From positions 124,001-188,000 of the forward strand of contig JAIQZO010000044.1 in NCBI GenBank assembly GCA_021777055.1: a DNA stretch of 64,000 nt. Reading direction: 5' to 3'. The position numbers and the translations under genes are program-made. The notes beneath the pieces are model-generated. The model saw only the letters and a list, made by a program, of their open reading frames with translations. It was not told the DNA's origin and did not search any database. Shown piece by piece: positions 18,268 to 27,079 of the stretch (position 1 is its first letter; each line of letters opens with the position of its first letter). The DNA comes from Candidatus Anammoxibacter sp. (GTDB lineage Bacteria; Planctomycetota; Brocadiia; Brocadiales; Anammoxibacteraceae).

Positions 18268-19247
18268 TGGCAACTATTACTTACAGAGAAGCTATCCGGC
18301 AAGCAATGGACGAGGAGATGGAACAAGATGAGAACGTAATTCTTCTTGGAGAGGAAGTTGGTGAATATAATGGCGCCTATAAGGTAAGTCAGGGACTTTT
18401 GGATAAATACGGTGCTGAACGTGTTATTGATACTCCTATTACAGAAGGATCATTTACTGGAATTGGAATTGGCGCAGCGATGGCAGGACTACGCCCCATT
18501 GTGGAATGGATGACTTTTAATTTCTCTTTGCAGGCAATGGATCAGGTTATTAATAATGCGGCAAAGATGCGTTATATGTCTGGAGGACAGTTTAGTATTC
18601 CCATTGTTTTTCGAGGGCCCAATGGCCCTGCTGAGGCATTAAGCTCCCAGCATTCACAGGCATTGCAGACATTTTATACTCACGTACCAGGGATAAAGGT
18701 AATCTCCCCTGCAACGCCCTACGATGCAAAGGGGCTCTTGAAAAGCGCAATTAGAGACAACAATCCCGTGATCTTCATGGAAGCAGAACTTATGTACTCC
18801 TGGCAGGGTGAAGTCCCCACTGAAGAGTATGTAATTCCGTTCGGAAGCGCTGACCTTAAGCAAGAAGGAAATGATGTAACTATTGTTACCTATTCCAAAC
18901 CTTTAAAAGTTGTAATGGAAGCAGCTAAACAGCTATCCGACATTGATATTCATGCAGAGGTGGTAGATCTACGTTCATTGCGGCCATTGGATGAAGAAAC
19001 AATATTATCCTCAGTTCGGAAAACAAACCGATGCGTAATTGTGGATGAATCCTGGCCCATGGTAAGCGTTGCATCCCATATTGGCTGGATGATTTCAAAT
19101 AGATGTTTTGACTATCTTGATGCACCTATTGAACTAGTTATGTCGGAAGATGTACCTATGCCTTACAATTGCAATCTTGAATTGAGCGCACAGCCGTCAG
19201 TTGAAAAAGTTATAAAGGCAGTAAAAAAAGTGTTATACTTGGATTGA
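18267..19247 (+). CDS. pdhB: pyruvate dehydrogenase E1 component, beta subunit (cluster 1)
   Basis: This 326-residue partner completes the alpha2-beta2 E1 enzyme. It begins ITYREAIRQAMDEEMEQDEN. LLGEEVGEYNGAYKVSQGLL (about 30-49) carries the glutamate that activates TPP. PITEGSFTGIGIGAAMAGLR and EWMTFNFSLQAMDQVINNAA follow, with GPNGPAEALSSQHSQALQTF near 120 and the C-terminal transketolase domain (VVDLRSLRPLDEETILSSVR). It starts within the stop codon of pdhA. The next gene, E2, is 498 bases away because a decayed four-helix-bundle gene lies between them, which is unusual for this operon type. Confidence 0.93.
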   Translation: MATITYREAIRQAMDEEMEQDENVILLGEEVGEYNGAYKVSQGLLDKYGAERVIDTPITEGSFTGIGIGAAMAGLRPIVEWMTFNFSLQAMDQVINNAAKMRYMSGGQFSIPIVFRGPNGPAEALSSQHSQALQTFYTHVPGIKVISPATPYDAKGLLKSAIRDNNPVIFMEAELMYSWQGEVPTEEYVIPFGSADLKQEGNDVTIVTYSKPLKVVMEAAKQLSDIDIHAEVVDLRSLRPLDEETILSSVRKTNRCVIVDESWPMVSVASHIGWMISNRCFDYLDAPIELVMSEDVPMPYNCNLELSAQPSVEKVIKAVKKVLYLD

Positions 19248-19279
19248 GATTTTATATATTCCGCTGAATAAGGAATAAG

Positions 19280-19682
19280 AATTCAGTAGTCAGAAGACAG
19301 GATTCAGAATGATAAAACCGACAGGTACATTTCCAGGTTTAATAATATGGCAAAACGCGCATGAATCTGTACTTTAGTATAGAAGCTACAAAGTTATTTC
19401 ACAAAAAGGAAATTTGAAATTTAACGTCACAACTACTAAGATAAGCAATTTCAATTCCTGAAAATATAGCAGAAGCTTTTAAGAAAAAAGGTAATGCAGA
19501 CAAAGCTCGTTATCTAAACATTGCTCAAGGTTCATTAAAAGAATAGTCCTATTATCTTATTTTGGAGCATGATTTAGGATATAGAAACTTTGAAGAGCAA
19601 CAATTACATCTTGAAGAAGTCAGTAAATTATTAGAAACGTATTCATTTTCTAAACTGAATTCTGGATTCTGACTACTGTATA
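19280..19682 (+). pseudogene. decayed four-helix-bundle (S23/IVP-family) gene between E1 beta and E2
   Basis: Plus-strand translation from about 19335 gives IIWQNAHESVL, then a garbled section, then ISIPENIAEAFKKKGNADKA with RYLNIAQGSLKE, a TAG, SYYLILEHDLGYRNFEEQQL and HLEEVSKLLETYS. This closely follows the four-helix-bundle family first known as proteins encoded in 23S rRNA intervening sequences (SIPxNIAEGFxR, GSLEExxYYLILAxDLGY). At least one stop and a frame change disable it. Short inverted arms flank it: AATTCAGTAGTCAGAAGACA at 19280 and ATTCTGACTACTGTATAC at 19665. The whole looks like an inserted cassette. Confidence 0.75.
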
Positions 19683-19745
19683 CTAAAGAGTTAAGAGATT
19701 TTTGGATTAATTTCATGAATATAGATTATTCAACGGAGATCAAAA

Positions 19746-21044
19746 ATGGCTGAAAATATACCGATGATCGCGCTTTCACCTACCATGGAGATCGGTACTA
19801 TTACCAAATGGAATATCAAAGAGGGTGATTCTGTCTCTTCCGGCGACGTTTTATGTGAAGTTGAAACGGACAAAGCTACAATGGAATATGAATCAAGCGA
19901 GGACGGTGTAATACTAAAAATTCTGATTCCCGAAGGAGGCAAGGCTGCGGTGGGAATACCCATTGCAATTATTGGAGAAGAAGGTGAAGATGTTACTGAG
20001 TTAGTAACGGAATCTAAAGTAGACTCTCCTGTTCTTGCGAAAATGGAAAAATCAGAGACTTCCGAAACAGTAAATGGTACCGATAATGAGTCTGTTGTTT
20101 CTGCACTAGGAGTAGAAAGTAATACAGGACCAGTAAAGGCATCACCATTAGCGCGAAAGATAGCATTGGATGAAGGGATTGATATCCGTACCATACACGG
20201 TACCGGGCCTGGAGGGCGTGTAATAAAACGTGACATTGAATCTGTCATCAAACAAGGTAAATTTGGAGCAACAACGACCGCCGATGTTAAAAAAGAATTC
20301 TCTCCAAAACCAGTGGAAACAAAAAAAGAGATCGCACCTCAACAGATAGTACCAGCTAAAGACAAAATCACTCCAGTGCTGCATAAACGTTCAATTATTG
20401 CAAAACGTCTTGCGGAATCTAAGTTTTCCGCACCGCATTATTATATGAGAGCCAGCGTCAAAATGGATTCAATTGTAAAGGCAAGGCAGGTTTTTAATCA
20501 AACCAATCCGGTAAAGATATCAATGAATGCAATTATAATGAAAATCGTTGCGGAAGCACTGAAGAAGAATTCCATGGTGAATGCTTCATGGCAAAACGAT
20601 ACAATCATTCAATATGGGCGTGTTGATATAGGACTTGCCGTGGCCCAGGAAGACGGGTTGATAACTCCTGTGGTTAGAAACATTGAGGAGAAGAGTATTC
20701 TCAAAATTAATGAAGAGCTAAAAGATCTTATAGAAAAAGCGAAAAACAATAGACTCCAACCGGAGGAATACACGGAAGCGACTTTTACTATCAGCAACAT
20801 GGGATCATACGGAGTTGAGGAATTCACGGCTATAATAAATCCTCCTGGATCTGCTATTCTTGCCGTGGGATCAATTCAAAAACAACCGGTAGTAGATGAA
20901 AACGAAAGAATAATTGTACAACAGATGGCTAAATTTAATCTGTCATGCGATCATAGAGTGATTGATGGTGTCGTGGCTGCCGGCTTTATGAAAGATCTTA
21001 AAAACCTGATGGAAACACCATTGCTATTGTTTATGGAAAAATGA
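19746..21044 (+). CDS. pdhC: dihydrolipoamide acetyltransferase E2 (cluster 1)
   Basis: This 432-residue core enzyme transfers the acetyl group from lipoamide to CoA. The N-terminal lipoyl domain (about 1-78) has the target lysine in CEVETDKATMEYESSE (Lys43). A linker is followed by the peripheral-subunit-binding domain ASPLARKIALDEGIDIRTIH with GTGPGGRVIKRDIE (about 128-162). The catalytic domain runs from about 205 to the end, with YYMRASVKMDS, AVAQEDGLITPVVRN, FTISNMGSYGVEEF and the active-site SCDHRVIDGVVAAGFM (about 399-414, His and Asp present). There is one lipoyl domain only. GGAG lies before the ATG. All catalytic parts are intact, so the inserted upstream cassette has not inactivated it. 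Confidence 0.93.
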   Translation: MAENIPMIALSPTMEIGTITKWNIKEGDSVSSGDVLCEVETDKATMEYESSEDGVILKILIPEGGKAAVGIPIAIIGEEGEDVTELVTESKVDSPVLAKMEKSETSETVNGTDNESVVSALGVESNTGPVKASPLARKIALDEGIDIRTIHGTGPGGRVIKRDIESVIKQGKFGATTTADVKKEFSPKPVETKKEIAPQQIVPAKDKITPVLHKRSIIAKRLAESKFSAPHYYMRASVKMDSIVKARQVFNQTNPVKISMNAIIMKIVAEALKKNSMVNASWQNDTIIQYGRVDIGLAVAQEDGLITPVVRNIEEKSILKINEELKDLIEKAKNNRLQPEEYTEATFTISNMGSYGVEEFTAIINPPGSAILAVGSIQKQPVVDENERIIVQQMAKFNLSCDHRVIDGVVAAGFMKDLKNLMETPLLLFMEK

Positions 21045-21054
21045 TAAATACTTA

Positions 21055-21095
21055 GGTGATTAGGCTGAAGACTGAAGACTGAAGACTGAAAAGGT
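21055..21095 (+). repeat. solitary GACTGAA tandem arm
   Basis: The string GGCTGAAGACTGAAGACTGA continues for one more unit, a 7-bp tandem repeat between the E2 and E3 genes. It equals one arm of the family C elements without a matching partner. Confidence 0.6.
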
Positions 21096-21151
21096 TACAA
21101 AAAATAATAAGATGGGAATAAAAATATCATATTTTTAGAGGAAATAAGAAG

Positions 21152-22540
21152 ATGGCATTTGATTGCGATATAGTTATCATTGGCGCCGGGCCAGGAGGAT
21201 ACGTGGCCGCCATTAGAGCTGTCCAGTTGGGACTTAAACCAATCCTAATTGAACGAAGTAGGGTGGGCGGTGTATGTTTGAATATTGGATGCATTCCCTC
21301 CAAATCATTGGTTCACCAAGCAGAGATATATAGTTCAAGTAAAGCGCTGACCGACATGGGTATAAGTATTGATAACAGTGCATTTGACTATTCCAAAGTT
21401 CAAAGAAAATCAAGGTTATCAGCAGACAAACTTTCTAAGGGAGTGGAATATCTACTAAAAAAAAATAAGATCGAATTGATTAAGGCAGAGGCAACGATGG
21501 AGTCACAAAACAGAGTCCTTCTATCAAACGGAAATAAGATCACGGGAAAGAATATACTAATCGCAACCGGATCCCGCCCTCGTGCCCTTCCAGGCCTTTC
21601 GTTCGATGAAAAAAGAATTATTTCTTCAACCGGAGCACTGATGCTCAAAAAGCTTCCCAAACGGATGCTTATTTTAGGGAGTGGTGCGGTAGGAATTGAA
21701 TTTGGTCATATATTCTCTTCTTTTAATGTTGAAATCCATCTGGTAGAGATGCTTTCACGTATTTTGCCCATTGAAGATGAAGAAATTTCATCGATTCTTC
21801 ATAAATCATTTTCTAAACGTGGTATCAATATTTATACATCTACTGTTGCTAAATCATTTGAAACTGTTTCAAAAGGTCTTGTGGCACATTTGAAACAAAC
21901 CTCAGGGAAACCGATTCAGATTGAAGTGGATCAGATCCTGGTTGCTATTGGTAGGACTCCAAATACGGAAAATCTTGGAATCGAAAATTTAGGTATCACA
22001 TTAGAGAAAGGTTTTATACCAGTTAATAGTTGCTACCAGACAAAGGTTCCAGGTATATACGCTATAGGCGATGTGATTAACTCTCCACAGCTTGCCCATG
22101 TGGCATCCAAGGAGGCAGAAATTTCCATAGAGCATATGGCCGGCTTAAAACCTAAAGATCTATTGAATATTGATCTTATTCCTAGTGTGGTATATTGTGA
22201 ACCGCAGATCGGAAGCTTTGGTCTATCAGAAGATCGCGCAAATGAAAGAGGTATCGCTTTTGAAAAGGCTAGTTTCCCATTTAGAGGTGCTGGCAAATCA
22301 GTCACCATAGAACAGCCCGACGGTATAGTAAAGGTACTATACTCTCCTGGGACAAAGGAGATTCTTGGTGCTCATATTATTGGCGCTGAATCAACCGAAC
22401 TGATTCATGAAATCCTTTTAGCAAAAAAATCAGAGCTTCTACCTGAGGATATCGGTAACATGATACATGCCCATCCTACTCTTTCTGAAGCAGTTATGGA
22501 AGCTATGCGCGCAGTAGATAAACGGGCTATCCATATTTAA
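21152..22540 (+). CDS. lpdA: dihydrolipoamide dehydrogenase (E3)
   Basis: This 462-residue flavoprotein reoxidises dihydrolipoamide with NAD+. The FAD fold begins CDIVIIGAGPGGYVAAIRAV (about 5-24). The redox disulfide is in GGVCLNIGCIPSKSL (Cys42, Cys47). The NAD-binding motif is MLILGSGAVGIEFGHIFSSF (about 172-191). A second FAD motif is IYAIGDVINSPQLAHVASKE (about 305-324), and the catalytic His-Glu pair is in HAHPTLSEAVMEAMRA near the C-terminus. There is no N-terminal lipoyl domain. GAGGAAA precedes the ATG. It is the only E3 in the window, so it probably serves both dehydrogenase clusters. Confidence 0.94.
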   Translation: MAFDCDIVIIGAGPGGYVAAIRAVQLGLKPILIERSRVGGVCLNIGCIPSKSLVHQAEIYSSSKALTDMGISIDNSAFDYSKVQRKSRLSADKLSKGVEYLLKKNKIELIKAEATMESQNRVLLSNGNKITGKNILIATGSRPRALPGLSFDEKRIISSTGALMLKKLPKRMLILGSGAVGIEFGHIFSSFNVEIHLVEMLSRILPIEDEEISSILHKSFSKRGINIYTSTVAKSFETVSKGLVAHLKQTSGKPIQIEVDQILVAIGRTPNTENLGIENLGITLEKGFIPVNSCYQTKVPGIYAIGDVINSPQLAHVASKEAEISIEHMAGLKPKDLLNIDLIPSVVYCEPQIGSFGLSEDRANERGIAFEKASFPFRGAGKSVTIEQPDGIVKVLYSPGTKEILGAHIIGAESTELIHEILLAKKSELLPEDIGNMIHAHPTLSEAVMEAMRAVDKRAIHI

Positions 22541-22618
22541 GATAAATAACCATTCTTAGGATGGACTCGGGCAAAAATGCTCGTGGCCTATCCAGTATTT
22601 AATAAATTGGAGGAAAAC

Positions 22619-22936
22619 GTGAATCAAGAAGCGAAACCAGAAACTGTAAATGACTTAGTGAATTACCAAGATGGATCAGTTGTTAGTAGAACTTTAATAG
22701 AAAAAAAGACCGGAACCATAACACTGTTTGCATTTAGTAAAGGGCAGGCATTAAGTGAACATACCGCACCATTTGATGCTATGGTTTATATTATTGATGG
22801 TAAAGCTGAAATTACAATCGCTGGTAATCCTAATAACTTAGAATCAGGCCAGATGATTGTTATGCCTGCAAATAAGCCTCATGCATTAAAGGCTACAGAA
22901 AATTTCAAAATGATACTAACAATGATCCGATCATAA
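22619..22936 (+). CDS. small cupin-fold protein
   Basis: This 105-residue protein is a single-domain cupin of the conserved type with a GxxxxEHxxPxDA metal site: FSKGQALSEHTAPFDAMVYI (about 40-59) and a second motif GQMIVMPANKPHALKATE (about 81-98, His present). The GTG at 22619 is chosen because TTGGAGG lies 5 bases before it; the reading from 22577 lacks such a site and covers the lpdA trailer. Small cupins of this kind may be sensors or isomerases, and no substrate can be read. It follows lpdA by 78 bases on the same strand and may be the last gene of the transcript. Confidence 0.82.
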   Translation: MNQEAKPETVNDLVNYQDGSVVSRTLIEKKTGTITLFAFSKGQALSEHTAPFDAMVYIIDGKAEITIAGNPNNLESGQMIVMPANKPHALKATENFKMILTMIRS

Positions 22937-23018
22937 CTAAATATAAAATACCTAATCGGTTAAAGAGGGTTTTTAACACTCCCTCCCTCCATAATAGCGC
23001 AGAAAAGATTATGATCAA

Positions 23019-23513
23019 GGAATGAGCATGTAATAAATTGTGTATGCAACTCTCAGATTCGCATTACCTTTGCACAAACTTGAATCGCCAAATCCTCAAC
23101 GCAACTTAAGCAGCCCATCCGGTTTAGATCAATCAGTTTGAACAAATCTGACGTAAATCTAAGGGGTGCACGTGTTATATCATGTCCACATTGCAACATC
23201 TCTTATAGATCAATGGGTTACAACGAACATTATTGGTTCAAGTCTCCGACTTGAACCAATACGCCCTTAACAATACGACCTATTGTATAAATATAGATTG
23301 TAAATATAGATAATCTCCTTTAACACTGATTATTACTGGGGAACAGAATTACCCTAATGTCAGTATGGTTCAAGTCATGAGACTTAAACCAACAAACGAC
23401 TTTACAGGATATAAAAAATACTAAGCCCATATTAGGTCTCTATTTGTACATCATATAATACGTACAACAAATCGAAGAGTTACATACACAATTTATTACA
23501 TACTCATTCCAAA
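23019..23513. repeat. family D repeat, copy 2, with a family B element inside
   Basis: The ends are GGAATGAGCATGTAATAAAT at 23020 and ATTTATTACATACTCATTCC at 23493, followed inward by a second matched pair (TGTGTATGCAACTC against GAGTTACATACACA). The left part of the core (CCAAATCCTCAACGCAACTT, then CCGGTTTAGATCAATC) is the reverse complement of the core of copy 1. A complete family B repeat occupies 23222-23391, so B was inserted into D, or both moved together. Confidence 0.75.
23222..23391 (+). repeat. family B repeat, copy 3 (nested)
   Basis: It starts GGTTCAAGTCTCCGACTTGA and ends GGTTCAAGTCATGAGACTTA with AACC. Inside are TTAACAATACGACC and ACAGAATTACCCTAATGTCAG. It lies wholly within the family D element. 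Confidence 0.75.
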
Positions 23514-23964
23514 GCAAACACCTAACACAACAACACGGATATTTTCTTCTCTTTTTGATCTATAGCTTAAAGAGCCTCTAGCGTTAAAACAAGCGAGTTT
23601 TCGTGATCATAAGGCAAAATCTCGTTAATCCCATAATTTCGTTATTGTCATCCCTGACAACATTTTGTTGTAACTACTAATATTAAAGTATCTTATATAT
23701 TTGGCGTATAATAGGCACGCAGTTTGCGAATAACAACTTGTATATAAATAGCGTACTACTAAAAAGCCTATATATGATCTGAATAATCTGGATAAAAATA
23801 ATACCAACTTTTATACCATTGTCTAGTTTGTCGGATTTATTACTTTAATTTCTTCATAATCTTAATCGTACTCTTAATCATAATCTGCACACTGCGATTA
23901 GAACTATTATTAGTGTAAAACGAATTAAAATGAAGATATCTATACTATTTAATTAAAGAAAATT
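23514..23964. other. intergenic, short repeat strings only
   Basis: There is no gene. At 23850-23905 the string AATCTTAATCGTACTCTTAA, then TAATCTGCACACTGCGATTA, recurs at 54018-54072 and 55376-55444. At 23925-23955 lies the AAAATGAAGATATCTATAC motif, ending 10 bases before the next start codon. Confidence 0.5.
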
Positions 23965-24729
23965 ATGGATATATTAGTTACAAGAAAATCACGAATCATA
24001 AAAATTGTTCAAGCTTTAATCATCTTCCTAATTACCACTTTTAATTTCAATGTCAATGCGTCAACAGATGAGTGGAAAATTATTTCAAGTGATCAAGACA
24101 TGCAACTCTTCGAAAAACAACACACTAAAGGATCCCTTGTACCATTAAAAGCGGAGATGATTCTTCCCTTTTCCATTGAGGAAGTAGCTTGTGTGCTTAC
24201 AGATACTTCAAGAAAGAAACAGTGGGCACCATCATTGGTTAAAAATAGTATCCTTAAAGAGCCGTCAATCTATGAACGCATCGAATATATCATTGTGGAC
24301 TTTCCCTGGCCATTATTAGACAGGGATTTTCTTTTTCATGTAGAAGTTAATGTCTCGGATGACTCCAAGGAGATAAATATTATTGCACGTTCAATAATTG
24401 ATGACACACTAGCCCCAGAAACCCACTTAGTGAGAGGTTTCATTCATGAAAGCAGTATTGTCCTAACGGACGAAAATGAACAAACAAAATTATCGATCAC
24501 CACATACACTGACCCTAAAGGAAAGCTCCCTAAATGGGTAGTCAATCTCTTTACAAGAATTCTGGCACCAGCCACCCTGAATAGGTTTCGCCATCAAGTG
24601 GAGCTAAATCTATATGGTGAACATGAAATAAACCGTATTAAAGATCTGATCCAAGGTTATCATGATTATAAAAGCCTTCAAATAAACCATAAAAAGTTGC
24701 AGGCACATAAATACTACTCCGCCAATTAA
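23965..24729 (+). CDS. exported START-domain (StAR-related lipid transfer-like) protein
   Basis: This 254-residue protein has a signal peptide (residues 10-32, IIKIVQALIIFLITTFNF, cleavage near NASTD). The rest resembles a START/polyketide-cyclase-like helix-grip domain: DEWKIISSDQDMQLFEKQHT, AEMILPFSIEEVACVLTDTS, KQWAPSLVKNSILKEP, VDFPWPLLDRDFLFHVEV (the PWPLxxRD motif is typical) and YTDPKGKLPKWVVNLFTRIL. It probably binds a lipid or sterol-like ligand outside the cytoplasm. Bacterial members are uncharacterised for the most part. The ribosome binding site is weak (AAAGAAA). It stands alone between a repeat-rich gap and the convergent second E2 gene. Confidence 0.83.
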   Translation: MDILVTRKSRIIKIVQALIIFLITTFNFNVNASTDEWKIISSDQDMQLFEKQHTKGSLVPLKAEMILPFSIEEVACVLTDTSRKKQWAPSLVKNSILKEPSIYERIEYIIVDFPWPLLDRDFLFHVEVNVSDDSKEINIIARSIIDDTLAPETHLVRGFIHESSIVLTDENEQTKLSITTYTDPKGKLPKWVVNLFTRILAPATLNRFRHQVELNLYGEHEINRIKDLIQGYHDYKSLQINHKKLQAHKYYSAN

Positions 24730-24784
24730 ATAGGTCTATTTACTGAAATCTAATTTGTAATATGCCAATCAGATAAACTGATAC

Positions 24785-25054
24785 TATATGGTATTACCCA
24801 GTAAAAACTTGTTTTTTAGAAAGAAATTTTGACGCGCATTGTTAAATTATTTGTAACGTTATAGTTACTGGATACTTGATACTAGATGGTTGATAATTTA
24901 TTCAGCAGCCTTAAAATGTTATAACATAAATTGAGTTCGCCTCTTTTTCATATGGCATCTTAAAAAACCAGAGATCTAACTATTTGCCTGTATCAAGTAT
25001 CTAGAATCTAGTATACTGCATCTTGTTTTTTGGTTGCGGCTTCGCCGCGCTATG
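24785..25054 (+). repeat. family A repeat, copy 3
   Basis: It begins TATATGGTATTACCCAGTAA and ends GGTTGCGGCTTCGCCGCGCT plus ATG. The interior (TACTGGATACTTGATACTAG, GAGTTCGCCTCTTTTTCATA, TGGCATCTT) matches copies at 26447 and 62800. It lies between convergent genes, its GC hairpin pointing at the 3-prime end of the minus-strand E2 gene. Confidence 0.85.
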
Positions 25055-25187
25055 GTGTATTTAGTTGCGAGAGTAATAACGAGGTGCAAATTATAGGGAT
25101 AGATAACATGGTAATAGAATTATGAATCTTTTATATTAGGCGATAAACGGACCATCCATATTTAATAGTGTAAAGCCAAGAAGATAT

Positions 25188-26375
25188 TCATCGTAATTCT
25201 AAGAGGAGTAACCCTGGATCTTCTAAATGTTTAACTATACTATTTGTGAACCGGGCGGCCATACCACCATCTATGATCCTGTGATCGAATGAAAGAGATA
25301 AGGGTAATATCATTCGTATCTTTATCTCACTATTTATTACTACTGGTTTTTCCTGAATCCTTCCTGTTGCAAGTATTGCAGCTTCAGGATAGTTTATTAT
25401 AGGAGTGGCAAAGATACCTCCAAAAGCCCCTATATTGGTAATAGAAAAACTCCCTCCTTTCATTTCATCTATATTAATTGTCCTTGCGCGGGCATTTTCC
25501 GCAAGGATTTTTATCTCATTTGCTAATTGCAGGATATTCTTTTTATCCGCATCTTTTATTACCGGAACTATAAGGCCGTCCTTAGTATCTACACCAATAC
25601 CAATGTTGTAATATTTTTTTAGTATAATCTCACTCTTCTTTTCATCCAACGCGGAGTTGAGGTATGGATGATCCTTTAATGCTATTATTACCGCCTTTAT
25701 AATAAAAGGAAGGTAAGTGAGCTTAACCTCTTTCTCCTCTAACGTTCTTTTTTCCTTTTCCAGTATTAGTGAAAGTTCGGTTATATCAGCTTCATCAATA
25801 TGCGTTACAGTCGCTGTAGTTTGCTGATATATAGGCATGTTTCTTGCTATTGTCTTTCTGATTCCCTTTAAAGGCACCCTTTTGGCATCTCCATAATTAT
25901 CACCTTCTTGCCTAATTCCGGATAAACCATCACCATGCATCTTTAAATCTTCTTCTGTAATCCTTCCATTTGGTCCGGTACCTTCTACCAGAGAGATATC
26001 AATCTCCATGGTTTGAGCCATTTTCCTTACACCTGGGGTAGCTAATACCACTTGATTTACTATCTTCTCTTCCGGCTCCTCTAAAACACCAACTACAGTA
26101 CCTGTCTCTTTTCTGCTCTTTTCTTCTTTTATGTCCTCTTCATCACCGATAGTCACTAAAACTGAGCCAACTTTAACTTCATCTCCTTCTTTATAATGCA
26201 GTTTAATCACAACCCCGTCCCTAGGCGATGGGATCTCCACCACGGCCTTATCTGTCTCAATCTCAACTAGTATCTGATCCTCCTTTATCTTTTCTCCAAC
26301 TTTTACCATCCATCTAACCAGGTCGCCTTCTATTATACCTTCCGCTACATCGGGAAATTTGAATTCTGTAATCAT
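25188..26375 (-). CDS. dihydrolipoamide acyltransferase E2 (cluster 2)
   Basis: This 395-residue E2 begins MITEFKFPDVAEGIIEGDLV. The frame is open to 26471, but those extra codons read through a family A repeat, so the ATG at 26375 is preferred. The lipoyl lysine is Lys43 in VEIETDKAVVEIPSP. The subunit-binding domain is ATPGVRKMAQTMEIDISLVE with GTGPNGRITEEDLK (about 110-143). The catalytic domain has ATVTHIDEADITELSLI, DTKDGLIVPVIKDAD, FSITNIGAFGGIFATPI and the active site SFDHRIIDGGMAARF. It differs clearly from the cluster 1 E2 (GAFGG instead of GSYGV), so the two are not recent duplicates. Its acyl substrate (pyruvate or a branched-chain acid) cannot be decided. Confidence 0.9.
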   Translation of the reverse strand: MITEFKFPDVAEGIIEGDLVRWMVKVGEKIKEDQILVEIETDKAVVEIPSPRDGVVIKLHYKEGDEVKVGSVLVTIGDEEDIKEEKSRKETGTVVGVLEEPEEKIVNQVVLATPGVRKMAQTMEIDISLVEGTGPNGRITEEDLKMHGDGLSGIRQEGDNYGDAKRVPLKGIRKTIARNMPIYQQTTATVTHIDEADITELSLILEKEKRTLEEKEVKLTYLPFIIKAVIIALKDHPYLNSALDEKKSEIILKKYYNIGIGVDTKDGLIVPVIKDADKKNILQLANEIKILAENARARTINIDEMKGGSFSITNIGAFGGIFATPIINYPEAAILATGRIQEKPVVINSEIKIRMILPLSLSFDHRIIDGGMAARFTNSIVKHLEDPGLLLLELR

Positions 26376-26446
26376 AAGATATGGGGCTCCATTAAAAGAT
26401 AATTTTCCTGTAAGCTTTTTAAATGTAACCAGTAAAGATAATAATG

Positions 26447-26704
26447 CATAGTGCGGCGAAGCCGCAACCAAAATACAAGATGCCGGATACTGGATTCTAG
26501 ATACTGGTTACTGGCAATCAGTTAGATTTCTAGTTTTTTTCAAGATGTAATATGAAAAAGAGGAAAACTCAATCTAAGATATAACATTTTAAGACGGCAC
26601 AATAAATTATCAAGCATCCAGTAACTATACTGTTTCAAATAATTTAACAATGCACGGTAAAATTTTCTTTCTAAAAAACAAGTTTTTACTGTGTAATACT
26701 ATAG
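26447..26704 (-). repeat. family A repeat, copy 4
   Basis: On the + strand it starts CATAGTGCGGCGAAGCCGCA and ends AAGTTTTTACTGTGTAATAC with TATA. The interior matches copy 3 in reverse complement throughout (GCATCCAGTAACTATAC, AAAAAGAGGAAAACTCAAT). Its GC hairpin end faces the start of the minus-strand E2 gene, 72 bases away. Confidence 0.88.
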
Positions 26705-26876
26705 TGCGGCGAAGCCGCAACCAAAATTGTGATACAGAATCCAGGAGTCAGAATGCAGAATAAACCTTAGGTTCGTAATTATTTTATCATATCTTTAATC
26801 GTAAGGTTGGTATGCAATTCCGAAATCATCTTTCCTATTATTCTGACTCCTGAATTCTGTATTCCAGAGTTTAGGA
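26700..26876 (-). repeat. family A hairpin end joined to an inverted-repeat mini-element
   Basis: Directly after copy 4 a second ATAGTGCGGCGAAGCCGCAA occurs. It is followed by TACAGAATCCAGGAGTCAGA at 26742 and its inverted partner TCTGACTCCTGAATTCTGTA at about 26851. These arms resemble those around the four-helix-bundle remnant at 19280-19682. A third similar arm (ATTCTGGATCCTGACTACTG) is at 27031. Confidence 0.65.
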
Positions 26877-27079
26877 GCGTTCCCTAGTGGCGTTTGTCTC
26901 AAACCGATTGTTGGTGGACCTTGCGATTAATGAAATGTTTCTTAAAATCGAGAGCTCTTTAACCGGACATTTGTTGCCACGAAGCGGCAGCCAACTAGAA
27001 ATCAATCTGAAAACTAGTGCTATATTCTGAATTCTGGATCCTGACTACTGTATTCTGCATAATTATTAAATAAGCCATA

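Noticed and set aside
19280-19682. Diversity-generating retroelement (Avd proteins belong to the four-helix-bundle superfamily)
   Set aside because: No reverse transcriptase and no template/variable repeat pair was found in the window; the gene is decayed.
26376-26471. 32-residue N-terminal extension of the cluster 2 E2
   Set aside because: The extra codons read through the end of a family A repeat, and MITEFKFPDVAEG is the standard lipoyl-domain start.
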